A stretch of 50,901 nt of DNA from Reyranella massiliensis 521 (GCA_945862125.1 CAMAYC010000023.1:1-50901), one strand, 5' to 3'; numbered from the stretch's first letter, positions 42,729 to 50,901 are shown. Notes: generated by a model not told the origin, from the sequence alone. Made by a program: numbers and translations.

Positions 42729-43985
42729 CTAGGCGCGAGCCTTGATCAGCGTGACGTTGTCCCCAACGCCGCGCAGATAAAGATCAATGGCGCGTGCCGG
42801 GTCGGCCATGACCTGGCGGATGTTGCGCACGGCCTGGCGGATACGGTGCTTGTTTTCGACCAGCGCGATGCGCACGTGCGCATCGCCATGCTCGCCGAAG
42901 CCGATGCCCGGCGAGACCGCGACGTTGGCCTGGGTCAGCAGCAGCTTCGAAAAGGCCAGCGATCCCAGCTCGGCGAATTCCTTGGGGATCGGCGCCCAGG
43001 CGAACATACTGGCCGACGGCGCCGGCAGGTCCCAGCCCGCCGCGAGCAGGCCTTCCATCAGCACATCGCGCCGTTCTTTGTAGGTGTTGCGCGCCTCGGC
43101 GACGCAATCCTGCGGACCGTTCAGTGCCGCCGTCGCCGCCACCTGAATCGGCGTGAAGGCGCCATAGTCGAGGTAGGACTTGATGCGCGTCAGCGCCGTG
43201 ATCAGGGTCTTGTTGCCGGCGGCGAAACCGATGCGCCAGCCGGCCATCGAGTAGGTCTTGCTCATCGAAGTGAACTCGATGGCAATGTCGCGCGCGCCCG
43301 GAACCTGAAGCACGGACGGTGGCGGCACGTCGTCGAAATAGATTTCGGCATAGGCGAGATCCGACAGGATCCAGATCCCCTGGCGTCTGCAGAAATCGAC
43401 GATTGCGCCATAAAAATCGAGATCGACGACCTGCGCTGTCGGGTTCGACGGATAGTTCAGCACCAGCGCCAGCGGCTTGGGAACCGCGTGCTGCACGGCG
43501 CGCTCGAGCGCCGGCAGGAATTCGGCCAGAGAGGTGCTCCCCGGCACGGGAATGTGGCGCACCGAACCGCCGGCGATGATGAAGCCGTAAGGATGGATCG
43601 GATAGCTTGGATTGGGCACCAGCACCGTGTCGCCGGGCGACGTTATCGCCTGCGCCAGGTTGGCCAGCCCCTCCTTCGACCCCAGCGTGACGATGATCTC
43701 GCTCTCGGGATCGAGTTCGACGCCAAAGCGGCGCGCGTAATAAGCGGCCTGCGCCTTGCGCAGGCCCGGGATGCCGCGCGAAGACGAATAGCCATGCGCG
43801 CGCGGATTGCCGGCGGCTTCGGCCAGCTTGGCTACGATGTGCGGAGCTGTCGGCAGGTCGGGATTGCCCATGCCGAGATCGATAACGTCCTGGCCGGCGG
43901 CGCGGGCGCGCGCCTTCATGGCGTTCACTTCCGCGAACACGTAGGGCGGCAGGCGCTTCAGTCGGTGGAATTCAGAATCGTCCAT
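42729..43985 (-). CDS. Class I/II PLP aminotransferase (AlaC/DapL-like)
   Basis: 418 residues. Motifs: DLGMGNPDLPTAPHIV, GSKEGLANLAQAITSPGD, NPSYPIHPYG, NYPSNPTAQ, the Asp of ILSDLAYAEIYFD and the PLP Lys of SMSKTYSMAGWRIGF. This matches the alanine/diaminopimelate-type group (AlaC, DapL). Directly upstream of hom, so it probably acts in aspartate-family or alanine metabolism. AGGAAG 6 bases before ATG 43985; the longer open frame above it lies in the next gene. Confidence 0.9.
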   Translation of the reverse strand: MDDSEFHRLKRLPPYVFAEVNAMKARARAAGQDVIDLGMGNPDLPTAPHIVAKLAEAAGNPRAHGYSSSRGIPGLRKAQAAYYARRFGVELDPESEIIVTLGSKEGLANLAQAITSPGDTVLVPNPSYPIHPYGFIIAGGSVRHIPVPGSTSLAEFLPALERAVQHAVPKPLALVLNYPSNPTAQVVDLDFYGAIVDFCRRQGIWILSDLAYAEIYFDDVPPPSVLQVPGARDIAIEFTSMSKTYSMAGWRIGFAAGNKTLITALTRIKSYLDYGAFTPIQVAATAALNGPQDCVAEARNTYKERRDVLMEGLLAAGWDLPAPSASMFAWAPIPKEFAELGSLAFSKLLLTQANVAVSPGIGFGEHGDAHVRIALVENKHRIRQAVRNIRQVMADPARAIDLYLRGVGDNVTLIKARA

Positions 43986-44004
43986 CGTGTTCTTCCTTGG
44001 CGGC

Positions 44005-46278
44005 CTAGAAGTCGATGAAGACTTCGGCGCGCCGATTGGCGGCGATGCCGCGGGCAGTATTGGTCTGGTAGACGGGCTCGTCGTCGGAGGCCGCCTCGGC
44101 AACGATGCGGTCGCGCGGCACGCCGAGCGCCCGCAGTTGCTGGGCAACCGCCAGCGCACGACGCCGCGACACTTCGAAATTGCCCCGCTCGAGTTGGTCG
44201 GCCGAATTGCCGTAGGCATCCTGGTCGGCATGCGCCACGACGCGGATGGTGCCGCCATTGCGGCGCTGGATCTGCGCCACCTTGGCCAGAACGCTATAAT
44301 CGTTTTCGCCGAGACCCGACGAAGCGCGGCCGAACTGGATCACTGCGACCTGCATCGGTCCGCCGAACGGCGGAGACTTGATGTCGCTGAACGGCACGGC
44401 GCCCGATTGGGCGGTCGCGATGTTGGCTTCAGTCCGCATCGGCGGCGGTGCGGGCATCGGTGCAGGCGCCGCCATGACCGGCGGCGGGGTCGGCGTGACG
44501 GTCACCGACTCAGGCGCTGGCGGCGGGGAAGCCGCGGCCATTGTCTCAGGCGCGCGGCCCGGCGGCGGCGTCCAGTCCGGCGGTGGAACGAACGCCTTGC
44601 TTGGATCGGCTGAACGCACCGGCGGCATGGCCGCGGGCGGCGGCGCCGGTTCGTACCGGGGTTGAGCCGCCGGCACAGCGGCTGCGGTCATGACGGGGAC
44701 TGGCGCAGGCGGCGGAGTCGTTGCCGGGGCGGCGGCTTGACCGGGCGGTGTCCAGCCCGGCGGCGGCACGAATGCCTTGCTCGAATCGGCCGAACGCGCC
44801 GGGGCCGGCTCATATTGAGGTTGAGGTGCCGGCGCGACAGCTGCCGTCATGACCGGTGTTGGCGCAGGGGCCGGAGGCGGCGGCGCCGAGACGATGGGCG
44901 TCGGGCTCGCGGCTGGCGCAGCGGGTTGCCCAGGCGCTGTCCAGCCCGGTGGCGGCACGAATGCCTTGCTCGGATCGGCCGAACGCGCCGGGGCCGGTTC
45001 ATATTGAGGTTGAGGTGCCGGCGCGACAGCTGCCGTCATGACCGGTGTTGGCGCAGGGGCCGGAGGCGGCGGAGCCGAGACGATGGGCGTCGGGCTCGCG
45101 GCCGGCGCAGCGGGTTGCCCAGGCGCTGTCCAGCCCGGCGGCGGCACGAACGCCTTGTTGGGATCGGCCGAACGCACCGGCGGCATCGCGGTGGGCGGCG
45201 CTTCAGCCGATGCCATCACGATCGGTGCAGGAGCCACAGGCGCGGGCGCCACAGGTGCGGGAGTCGGTGCAGGAGCGGCAATCATGGCTGGCGCCGGCGG
45301 CTGGCCCGGCGGTGTCCAGCCGGGCGGCGGCACGAAGGCCCTGTTGGGATCCGCCGAGCGTACCGGTGGCATTGCCGCCGGAGGCGCCTCGGCAGAGGCC
45401 ATTACGATCGGTGTCGGTGCGGACGCCGGAGCCGCAGCAGCCGTGGCCGTTCCGACGGCGACAGATGCCGCAGTCTGACCGGGAGGTGCCCAGCCCGGCG
45501 GCGGCACGAACGCCTTGCTGGGATCCCCTTGCGGTACCGGCGCGGCCGCAACCACCACCGGCTCGGGTGCGGGCGGCGGCGGCGTGGCGGCGGCCATCGC
45601 AGGCACGGCTGTCACAGGGACGGGCGCCGCCGCGGTGGCCGTTCCGACGGCGACAGATGCTGCGGTCTGACCTGGCGGTGCCCAGCCGGGCGGCGGCACG
45701 AACGCCTTGTTGGGGTCCCCCTGTGGAATCGGCGCCGCGGTGGCGACCATTGGTTCAGGCGCCGGCATGGCCACTGGCGGCTGACTCGGTGCTGCGGCGA
45801 TCGGCGCCGGCGCCTCGGCCACGGGTGCTGATGGCGGAGGCGCTGCAGCCGTGGTGACCGGCGCCTGCCGCGGGGCGACTGCTTCAGCCGGCGCACGTGC
45901 CTTGGCTTCGCGATCCGCACTTGCCCGCGCCTGACGCTGTTCGCGCGCTGCGGCGTCGCGATCGGCAGCCTCCTTCTCGAGCGCTTCCTTCTGGGCTTTC
46001 TGGCCGCCACGGCCGGCAACGATCGAACCGATCTGCGGCGTGGCTGAGCGAGTCTCGTCGACCGCGGCGATGCCCGCATCGTACTGACGTCCGGGATTGG
46101 CCGACGGCAGGCTGCCACTGGCCGCCGCGGCCCGATCGGCGCCCGGACGGACTTTCGCGCTTTGCGCCGGGGTGCTGCTGTCGAACATGCCGCAGCCCGC
46201 CATGAGCGCCAGCGTCGACACGCCGAGCAACCCAAGCCAAAGGCGTTGGCTGCCGCTCGTGTCTTGTTTTCGCTGCAT
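44005..46278 (-). CDS. Large Pro/Ala-rich OmpA-domain lipoprotein with seven FVPPPGW repeats
   Basis: 757 residues. Lipoprotein signal with hydrophobic LWLGLLGVSTLALMAG and lipid-anchored C29. Residues about 85-130 are charged and helix-prone (QKEALEKEAADRDAAAREQR). A low-complexity region of about 380 residues carries seven copies of D-[PS]-[NS]-[KR]-A-F-V-P-P-P-[GD]-W. The C-terminal 120 residues are OmpA-like: VIQFGRASSGLGENDYSVLA, VVAHADQDAYGN, LERGNFEVSRRRALAVAQQL and NRRAEVFIDF. Expected at the outer membrane, spanning the periplasm to peptidoglycan. ATG 46278 chosen for its signal peptide; ATG 46305 also fits. 19 bases before the aminotransferase gene. Confidence 0.87.
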   Translation of the reverse strand: MQRKQDTSGSQRLWLGLLGVSTLALMAGCGMFDSSTPAQSAKVRPGADRAAAASGSLPSANPGRQYDAGIAAVDETRSATPQIGSIVAGRGGQKAQKEALEKEAADRDAAAREQRQARASADREAKARAPAEAVAPRQAPVTTAAAPPPSAPVAEAPAPIAAAPSQPPVAMPAPEPMVATAAPIPQGDPNKAFVPPPGWAPPGQTAASVAVGTATAAAPVPVTAVPAMAAATPPPPAPEPVVVAAAPVPQGDPSKAFVPPPGWAPPGQTAASVAVGTATAAAAPASAPTPIVMASAEAPPAAMPPVRSADPNRAFVPPPGWTPPGQPPAPAMIAAPAPTPAPVAPAPVAPAPIVMASAEAPPTAMPPVRSADPNKAFVPPPGWTAPGQPAAPAASPTPIVSAPPPPAPAPTPVMTAAVAPAPQPQYEPAPARSADPSKAFVPPPGWTAPGQPAAPAASPTPIVSAPPPPAPAPTPVMTAAVAPAPQPQYEPAPARSADSSKAFVPPPGWTPPGQAAAPATTPPPAPVPVMTAAAVPAAQPRYEPAPPPAAMPPVRSADPSKAFVPPPDWTPPPGRAPETMAAASPPPAPESVTVTPTPPPVMAAPAPMPAPPPMRTEANIATAQSGAVPFSDIKSPPFGGPMQVAVIQFGRASSGLGENDYSVLAKVAQIQRRNGGTIRVVAHADQDAYGNSADQLERGNFEVSRRRALAVAQQLRALGVPRDRIVAEAASDDEPVYQTNTARGIAANRRAEVFIDF
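44571..45730 (-). repeat. Seven imperfect in-frame repeats coding the FVPPPGW motif
   Basis: The coding complement of CCAG(C/T)CCGGCGG(C/T)GG recurs at about 44571, 44751, 44940, 45130, 45316, 45489 and 45684, spacing 174 to 195 bases, always a multiple of three. Each unit codes a [DG]-[PS]-[NS]-K-A-F-V-P-P-P-G-W-x-x-P-G-Q segment followed by a variable Pro/Ala/Val linker. Confidence 0.9.
44751..45128 (-). repeat. Recent 189-bp tandem duplication inside the repeat region
   Basis: 44751-44939 and 44940-45128 differ at only 5 of 189 positions by eye (about 97% identity), far more alike than the other units. One difference changes the coded residue (TCG for CCG-type codon, giving DSSKAF against DPSKAF). 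Confidence 0.85.
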
Positions 46279-46337
46279 CGTCGTCACCCGCTCGAAGCCC
46301 GGCATGCCCGCTGTATTAGCGGAGACCGAGAGGAAGT

Positions 46338-46366
46338 TTGACCCGTCTGTTGTCGCAGCCTACCTA
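46338..46366 (+). promoter_or_regulatory. Candidate phaC promoter
   Basis: TTGACC (46338-46343), 17 bases, TACCTA (46361-46366), followed by TATATC. Would give a leader of about 100 bases to phaC. The rest of the 195-base gap between the two divergent genes shows no further clear site. Confidence 0.4.
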
Positions 46367-46473
46367 TATCAGGGCATTCGGCGACCCGGGCAGACGAGTA
46401 CTAGGTATGGTACCGGGATGCTGAAAATACCGCAAGAAACGCCACAAGGGCAATGATTCAGAAGGGGAAACGC

Positions 46474-48288
46474 ATGTCGGAGACGCCTGCCCCAACTGGC
46501 TTTCCAGGAGTGACGCCTGCCGAATCGCAGAAGATGCAGGCTGCTTTCAAGGATATTGCCGAACGCAGCCAGAAACTGCTCGAAGGCTTTGCCGAGCGCT
46601 ACAAGGCCGACGGACCGCAGCCGGCCGATCCGATGGGCCTCACCCAGACCTTCATGGATTTCACTGCCAAGATGCTGGCGGACCCCAATCGGCTGCTGCA
46701 GGCCCAGATGGACCTCTGGCAGCAGTATCTGCAGCTCTGGCAGCTCACGACCCAGCGGTTGATGGGCCAGAAGGTCGAGCCGATGGCCGAGCCGGCCAAG
46801 GGCGACAAGCGCTTTACCGATCCCGCGTGGAAAGACGAGGTGATCTTCGATTACCTGAAACAGTCCTACCTTCTCACCGCGCGCTGGCTGCAGGGCACCG
46901 TCAAGCAGGTCGAGGGCATCGACGAAAAGACCGCCAAGAAGGTCGACTTCTACACGCGGCAATTCATCGACGCCGTGTCGCCCTCGAACTTCGCCATGAC
47001 CAATCCGCAGGTCGTGAAGGCCACGGTCGAATCCAAAGGCGAGAACCTGCTGAAGGGCCTGCAGAACCTGCTGGCCGACCTGGAGCGCGGCAAGGGCAAG
47101 CTCGCGATCCGCCAGACCGACATGAAGGCCTTCCGGGTCGGCGAGAATGTCGCCACCTCGCCCGGCAAAGTCATCTACCAGAACGACCTGATGCAGCTCA
47201 TCCAGTACGCACCGGCAACCGCCGAGGTCTACACGATGCCGCTGCTGATCGTGCCGCCCTGGATCAACAAGTTCTACATCCTCGATCTCAAGCCCCAGAA
47301 CTCGTTCATCAAGTGGGCGACCGAGCAGGGCTACACCGTATTCGTCATCTCCTGGGTCAATCCCGACGAGCGGCTCACCAAGCTGGTGTTCGAGGACTAC
47401 ATGAAGCTGGGGCCGCTGGCGGCGCTGGGCGCCATCGAGCAGGCGACCGGCCAACGTCAGGTCTCGGCGATCGGCTATTGCATCGGCGGCACCTTGATGG
47501 CCGCGACCCTTGCCTACATGGCGGCGCGGGGCGACGACCGGATCGCAGCCTGCACCTTTTTCACCGCCCAGGTCGACTTCACGGAGCCCGGCGAACTTGG
47601 AGTCTTCATCGACGAGGACCAACTCGCCAGCATCGAGGAGATGATGTCCAAGAAGGGCTATCTCGATGCCAGCGACATGGCGACGACCTTCAACCTGCTG
47701 CGCGCCAACGATCTCATCTGGTCGTTCGTCGTGAACAACTACCTGATGGGCAAGGACCCCTTCCCCTTCGACCTGCTGTACTGGAACGCCGACGCCACGC
47801 GCATGCCGGCGGCGATGCACAGTTACTATCTGCGCAACATGTACCAGAGCAACCTGCTGAGCCGTCCGGGCGGCATCGTCATCGACAATGTGCCGATCGA
47901 CCTCCGCAAGATCGCAATCCCGGTCTACATCCAGGCCGGCAAGGAAGACCACATCGCGCCCGCCCGCTCGGTCTACAAGGCGACGCAGATCTACAGCGGA
48001 CCTATCCGCTTCATGCTTGCGGGCTCGGGGCACATCGCCGGCGTCGTCAATCCGCCGAGCGCCAAGAAGTACCAGCACTGGCTGAACGAGACGACCAAGA
48101 ACCCGCCGACGCTGGCCGAATGGCAGGCCGGCGCAAAGGAGTACCCCGGCTCGTGGTGGAACGACTGGGACAAGTGGCTGTCGGAGAAATCCGGCCCCAA
48201 GGTCCCGGCCCGCGTGCCGGGCGACGGCGCCCTGCCCCCGATCGAGGATGCACCGGGCTCCTACGTCAAAGTGCGCGTCGTCGAATAG
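46474..48288 (+). CDS. phaC: Class I poly(3-hydroxyalkanoate) synthase
   Basis: 604 residues. Polymerises hydroxyacyl-CoA into storage polyester at granules. The lipase-like box is GYCIGGT with nucleophile Cys about 336. The catalytic Asp is in the region AGKEDHIAP, His in GSGHIAGVVNPP. Other hallmarks: PPWINKFYILDL, SWVNPDERL and YWNADATRMPAAMHSYYLRN. The N-terminal third is the class I extension (PHA synthase N domain, DPNRLLQAQMDLWQQY). ATG 46474 follows AAGGGG by 6 bases; ATG 46453 is an alternative. Divergent from the repeat lipoprotein; convergent with the carbonic-anhydrase-like gene. Confidence 0.96.
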   Translation: MSETPAPTGFPGVTPAESQKMQAAFKDIAERSQKLLEGFAERYKADGPQPADPMGLTQTFMDFTAKMLADPNRLLQAQMDLWQQYLQLWQLTTQRLMGQKVEPMAEPAKGDKRFTDPAWKDEVIFDYLKQSYLLTARWLQGTVKQVEGIDEKTAKKVDFYTRQFIDAVSPSNFAMTNPQVVKATVESKGENLLKGLQNLLADLERGKGKLAIRQTDMKAFRVGENVATSPGKVIYQNDLMQLIQYAPATAEVYTMPLLIVPPWINKFYILDLKPQNSFIKWATEQGYTVFVISWVNPDERLTKLVFEDYMKLGPLAALGAIEQATGQRQVSAIGYCIGGTLMAATLAYMAARGDDRIAACTFFTAQVDFTEPGELGVFIDEDQLASIEEMMSKKGYLDASDMATTFNLLRANDLIWSFVVNNYLMGKDPFPFDLLYWNADATRMPAAMHSYYLRNMYQSNLLSRPGGIVIDNVPIDLRKIAIPVYIQAGKEDHIAPARSVYKATQIYSGPIRFMLAGSGHIAGVVNPPSAKKYQHWLNETTKNPPTLAEWQAGAKEYPGSWWNDWDKWLSEKSGPKVPARVPGDGALPPIEDAPGSYVKVRVVE

Positions 48289-48294
48289 ACGCCG

Positions 48295-48831
48295 CTACTC
48301 GGCAGCCTTCGGCAGATCGCCGCGATAGGCCTGCGCCAGCTTCACGTAGCTGGCGGCGGAGCGCTTGAAGGATTCGAGGTCCTTCTCGGTGATGTCGCGC
48401 ATCTTCACCGCCGGATTGCCGGCCCACAGCTCGCCCTTGCGCACGATCTTGCGCGGCGTCACGACCGCGCCGGCCGCGACCATCGCGCCGGTCTCGACCA
48501 CGGCCTCGTCGAGGACGGTCGAATGCATGCCGATGAAGGCATCGTCCTGGACCTCGCAGGCGTGCAGCAGCGCCAGGTGGCCGACGGTGACATTGCGGCC
48601 GACCGTGGTGCCGACACCGCGCGCGGCGATGTGGATCACCGTGCCATCCTGGATGTTGGAGCCGTCGCCAATCTTGATGCCGGGCCCGTCTGCGCGCAGC
48701 ACGGCGCCGAACCAGATGCCGCAGTTGGCGCCGATCTCGACGCCGCCGATCAGTGTCGCGTTGGGCGCGATGAAGGCCGAGGCATGAACCTTGGGCAGCA
48801 CACCGTTGAAAGGCACGATGAGACCGGACAT
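48295..48831 (-). CDS. Gamma-carbonic-anhydrase-like left-handed beta-helix protein
   Basis: 178 residues. Hexapeptide repeats build a left-handed helix (AFIAPNATLIGGVEIGANCG, IGDGSNIQDGTVIHI, RNVTVGHLALLHACEVQDDA, FIGMHSTVLDEA). Metal-binding His of gamma-CA/YrdA/PaaY proteins are in VIHIA, VGHLALLHA and GMH. Carbonic anhydrase or thioesterase-like roles are both known in the family. GGAGAG 10 bases before ATG 48831. Six bases separate it from phaC's stop. Confidence 0.88.
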   Translation of the reverse strand: MSGLIVPFNGVLPKVHASAFIAPNATLIGGVEIGANCGIWFGAVLRADGPGIKIGDGSNIQDGTVIHIAARGVGTTVGRNVTVGHLALLHACEVQDDAFIGMHSTVLDEAVVETGAMVAAGAVVTPRKIVRKGELWAGNPAVKMRDITEKDLESFKRSAASYVKLAQAYRGDLPKAAE

Positions 48832-48853
48832 CGGATCGTCTCTCCAAACAGAA

Positions 48854-48877
48854 GAAGGGCGCCTCGCGGCGCCCTTC
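48854..48877 (-). terminator. Intrinsic terminator of rplM-rpsI
   Basis: GAAGGGCGCC (48854-48863), loop TCGC, GGCGCCCTTC (48868-48877), a perfect 10-bp stem 21 bases after the rpsI stop. On the minus strand it runs into TTCTGTTT. It sits in the leader of the gamma-CA gene. Confidence 0.75.
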
Positions 48878-48898
48878 GAAGATAGTCCAATTGGCCGA

Positions 48899-49381
48899 TC
48901 AGCGCTTCGAGAACTGGAAGCGTGCGCGGGCGCCGGCGCGGCCATACTTCTTGCGCTCGACCACGCGGGAGTCGCGGGTGAGGAAGCCGTTGGCCTTGAT
49001 CGCGCCGCGCAGGCCGGGCTCGAACTTGGTCAGCGCCTGCGAGATGCCGTGACGCACCGCACCAGCCTGGCCCGAGAGACCGCCACCCGAAACGGTGGCA
49101 ATCACGTCGAACTGGCCGCCGCGCTCGGAAACGTCGAACGGCTGCTGGATCATCATGCGCTGCGTCGGACGCGCGAAGTAGATCGTCTGATCGCGGCCGT
49201 TGATGGTGATCTTGCCGGTGCCGGGCTTCACCCAGACGCGGGCGACGGCGTTCTTGCGTCGGCCCGTGGCGTAGGCACGGCCCTGGGCGTCGATTTCCTT
49301 GACGCGGACCGGCGCGGACGCCTGGTCGCCGCCAGCCGGCGCCTTCTTCAGTTCAGCGAAGGTCGAAAGTTCAGTAGCCAT
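48899..49381 (-). CDS. rpsI: 30S ribosomal protein S9
   Basis: 160 residues. Conserved S9 blocks are [26 protein letters not shown] and [22 protein letters not shown], and the C-terminal [17 protein letters not shown] tail that reaches the P-site tRNA. An N-terminal extension of about 35 residues ([16 protein letters not shown]) is typical for alphaproteobacteria. It starts 1 base after the rplM stop. Confidence 0.98.
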   Translation of the reverse strand: MATELSTFAELKKAPAGGDQASAPVRVKEIDAQGRAYATGRRKNAVARVWVKPGTGKITINGRDQTIYFARPTQRMMIQQPFDVSERGGQFDVIATVSGGGLSGQAGAVRHGISQALTKFEPGLRGAIKANGFLTRDSRVVERKKYGRAGARARFQFSKR

Positions 49382-49382
49382 G

Positions 49383-49865
49383 TCAGCCGATCCTCGAATT
49401 CTTGGGGTTGAGGGCGGCGACGTCGAGCTTCTCGGGCTGCTGTGCCTCCTGCTCGTGCTTCGGCCCTGCGTAGACGCGCAGGTTCTTCATCTGCGCACGG
49501 CCGAGCGGGCCACGCGTGATCATGCGCTCCACGGCCTTGATCAGGACGCGCTCCGGGAAGCGGCCTTCGAGGCGCTTGCCCAGGGTCTCGCCCTTGATGC
49601 CACCGGGATGGCCGGTGTGCCAGTAGAAGACTTCCCGCTCGGCCTTGCGGCCGGTCAGGCGAACCTTCTCGGCGTTGATCACGACGATGTTGTCGCCGCA
49701 GTCGATGTGCGGCGTGAAGGTGGGCTTGTGCTTGCCGCGCAGGCGCGAGGCGATGATCGAGGCAAGCCGGCCGAGCACGAGCCCTTCGGCGTCGATCAGC
49801 AGCCACTTCTTCTGCACGTCGGCAGTCTTGGTGCTGGGAGTCTGGTTGGTAATGACGGAGTGCAT
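49383..49865 (-). CDS. rplM: 50S ribosomal protein L13
   Basis: 160 residues. Contains [55 protein letters not shown] and [20 protein letters not shown]. Start ATG 49865, preceded by GGAAGAAAG. First gene of rplM-rpsI with its own promoter. Confidence 0.98.
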   Translation of the reverse strand: MHSVITNQTPSTKTADVQKKWLLIDAEGLVLGRLASIIASRLRGKHKPTFTPHIDCGDNIVVINAEKVRLTGRKAEREVFYWHTGHPGGIKGETLGKRLEGRFPERVLIKAVERMITRGPLGRAQMKNLRVYAGPKHEQEAQQPEKLDVAALNPKNSRIG

Positions 49866-49890
49866 GGTTCTTTCTTCCAATGAGCGCGCG

Positions 49891-49919
49891 CTTATGGGCG
49901 GCTCCAAAGGCACTGTCAA
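49891..49919 (-). promoter_or_regulatory. Promoter of rplM-rpsI
   Basis: TTGACA (49914-49919, consensus), 17 bases, CATAAG (49891-49896) on the minus strand, about 26 bases before the rplM start. The best sigma-70-like match in the window. Confidence 0.72.
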
Positions 49920-49980
49920 GCAGCGCCAAATATCTTAGCTAATTCAACGTCTTAGAATTGAGGTATTATTATACCGCAGT
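49920..49980. other. AT-rich intergenic stretch
   Basis: A stretch of unusually high AT with a small hairpin GGTAT-TATT-ATACC (49961-49974). It lies between the thioesterase stop and the rplM promoter; it may end thioesterase transcription or serve as an upstream promoter (UP) element for rplM. Confidence 0.4.
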
Positions 49981-50400
49981 CTATCTCTTTGGCGGAATTG
50001 CATAAGTCACTGTCGCGTGCGCCACGGGATCCTTAACGCCAGCACTCCATATCGTGAAGTCGCCCACGGCCAGCGTTTTCCCGAGCTTCATCAGCCGCCC
50101 CTCCCCGATCAGGTCGGCCGGTTCGGGTTTCCTCATGAAGTTGATGTTGAGATTGGTCGTGACGGCCAGCGCCACCGGCCCCAGCCGGCCCAGCAGAAGA
50201 AGATAGAAGCCGCAATCGACCAGCCACATCAGCGTCGGCCCGGAGATCGTGCCGCCGGGCCGGAGATGCCGCTCATGTGTCGGCAGGCGCACCCGGATCT
50301 TCTCGTCGTCGAGGTGGTCGATCGCGAGACCGAGATGGGCCGCCTGCGGAAAGTGCTCATCCAGGAAACTCAGCAGATCGTCAGGACTCATCACCGGCAT
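49981..50400 (-). CDS. PaaI-type hotdog thioesterase
   Basis: 139 residues. Hotdog fold with the PaaI-like block RPGGTISGPTLMWLVDCGFYLLLL and C-terminal VTTNLNINFMRKPEPADLIGEGRLMKLGKTLAVGDFTI. The HLRPGGTISGP motif carries the active-site region. It hydrolyses acyl-CoA esters, substrate unknown. GAGGGGAG is 7 bases before ATG 50400; ATG 50391 is an alternative. Divergent from the crotonase gene by 33 bases. Confidence 0.82.
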   Translation of the reverse strand: MPVMSPDDLLSFLDEHFPQAAHLGLAIDHLDDEKIRVRLPTHERHLRPGGTISGPTLMWLVDCGFYLLLLGRLGPVALAVTTNLNINFMRKPEPADLIGEGRLMKLGKTLAVGDFTIWSAGVKDPVAHATVTYAIPPKR

Positions 50401-50433
50401 GACGGCACTCCCCTCTTCCCATAGAATGCTGGC

Positions 50434-50901
50434 ATGACCGCTGCCCCCAACGAACCTGTCCTGCTGCGCCGCGACGAAGGCCACGTCGCCGTCCTGACGC
50501 TCAACCGCCCCAAGGCGATGAACGCACTCTCGGGCGAGCTTATAGACGCGCTGCAGGCGGAATTCGACAGGCTCGCCAAGGACAAGGAGATCCGCTGCGT
50601 CATCATCGAGGCACAGGGTGACCGCGCCTTCTCGACCGGCCATGACCTGCGCGAAGTGGCGTCGACGCGCGAATACGCCTTCCACCACGCGCTGCTGACT
50701 CACTGCTCGGCCATGATGCTCTCGATCAAGCGTCTGCCTCAACCCGTGATCGCCAAAGTCCAGGCGATCGCCACGGCCGCCGGCTGCCAGCTCGTCGCCG
50801 CCTGCGATCTCGCCGTCGCCTCGAGCACGGCCACCTTCGCGACTTCAGGCATCAACAACGGTCTCTTCTGCGGCACGCCGTCGGTCTCGCTCGGCCGCAA
50901 C
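50434..50901 (+). CDS. Crotonase-family protein (ECHDC3-like), truncated by window end
   Basis: 156 residues visible, 3' end outside. VAVLTLNRPKAMNALSGEL, FSTGHDLREV and AAGCQLVAACDLAVASSTATF are clear crotonase motifs. As in ECHDC3-like proteins, the catalytic Glu positions are Gln (in GCQLV) and apparently Gly (in TSGINNG), so classical hydratase activity is unlikely. Confidence 0.85.
   Translation, partial: MTAAPNEPVLLRRDEGHVAVLTLNRPKAMNALSGELIDALQAEFDRLAKDKEIRCVIIEAQGDRAFSTGHDLREVASTREYAFHHALLTHCSAMMLSIKRLPQPVIAKVQAIATAAGCQLVAACDLAVASSTATFATSGINNGLFCGTPSVSLGRN

Noticed and set aside
44571..45730. Regular repeats resembling a CRISPR or minisatellite
   Set aside because: Units of 174-195 bases, all multiples of three and in frame inside a gene, with no conserved short repeat plus unique spacers.
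44662..45831. Arg-rich plus-strand frames across the lipoprotein repeats
   Set aside because: Shadow frames of the GC-rich Pro/Ala repeats; no start site or protein-like composition.
46369..48078. 569-codon minus-strand open frame over phaC
   Set aside because: phaC is certain from its motifs; the antisense frame has no recognisable domain.

Overview
The window is 50.9 kb of high-GC (mostly mid-60s percent by eye), densely coded chromosomal DNA. The genes point to an alphaproteobacterium, possibly a Rhodospirillales or Reyranella-like soil bacterium (inference): an extended S9 in an rplM-rpsI pair, a two-domain cold-shock protein, a class I PHA synthase, the order aminotransferase-hom-glpX-recJ, and many CoA-transferase, MaoC and solute-binding genes. 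I see no phage, insertion sequence, CRISPR array or rRNA. There is one tRNA (Glu, UUC). I recognise no DNA-binding transcriptional regulator anywhere in the window.

Layout. 1-4.3 kb: truncated fhs (formate-THF ligase, minus), an O-methyltransferase, then a lower-GC pair (DCC-type DUF393 protein and a saccharopine-dehydrogenase-like/DUF4166 protein). 4.3-7.4 kb: a DUF192 lipoprotein-like gene, then a TPP riboswitch controlling a thiZXY-type pyrimidine-precursor ABC transporter. 7.4-9.7 kb: a double cold-shock-domain gene, a dienoyl-CoA-reductase-like SDR and a PrcB-like exported protein. 9.7-17 kb: a sugar-acid module (IlvD/Edd dehydratase, KDG kinase, KDPG aldolase, SDR) with an inserted fatty-acid-hydroxylase/YVTN-propeller pair and a lone TAXI-type TRAP binding protein. 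17-18.8 kb: Sir2 deacylase and a polysaccharide-deacetylase-family enzyme.

18.8-26.3 kb is a seven-gene minus-strand operon: a complete ABC importer (binding protein, fused permease, ATPase), a CoA-transferase, a crotonase lacking both catalytic glutamates, a phytanoyl-CoA-dioxygenase-like enzyme and a DehI-like protein. It looks like an uncharacterised uptake-and-catabolism pathway. 27-32.7 kb is a plus-strand operon (PrpD, MaoC, acyl-CoA dehydrogenase, MaoC, CoA-transferase, CitE/Mcl-type lyase) whose parts would fit CoA-dependent breakdown of a branched C5-type dicarboxylate. An MFS permease, a VOC protein and a dienelactone-hydrolase-like gene follow.

35.3-38.4 kb: a LivJ-type binding protein, a BNR-propeller protein, a strong bidirectional terminator and an OmpA-type lipoprotein. 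38.4-46.3 kb is a minus-strand housekeeping run: large repeat-bearing OmpA lipoprotein, aminotransferase, hom, glpX, recJ, tRNA-Glu. 46.4-50.9 kb: phaC, gamma-carbonic-anhydrase-like protein, the rplM-rpsI operon with promoter and terminator, a PaaI thioesterase and a truncated crotonase. Genes are packed tightly, with many 4-bp ATGA/GTGA overlaps, and no gene-free stretch exceeds about 200 bases.
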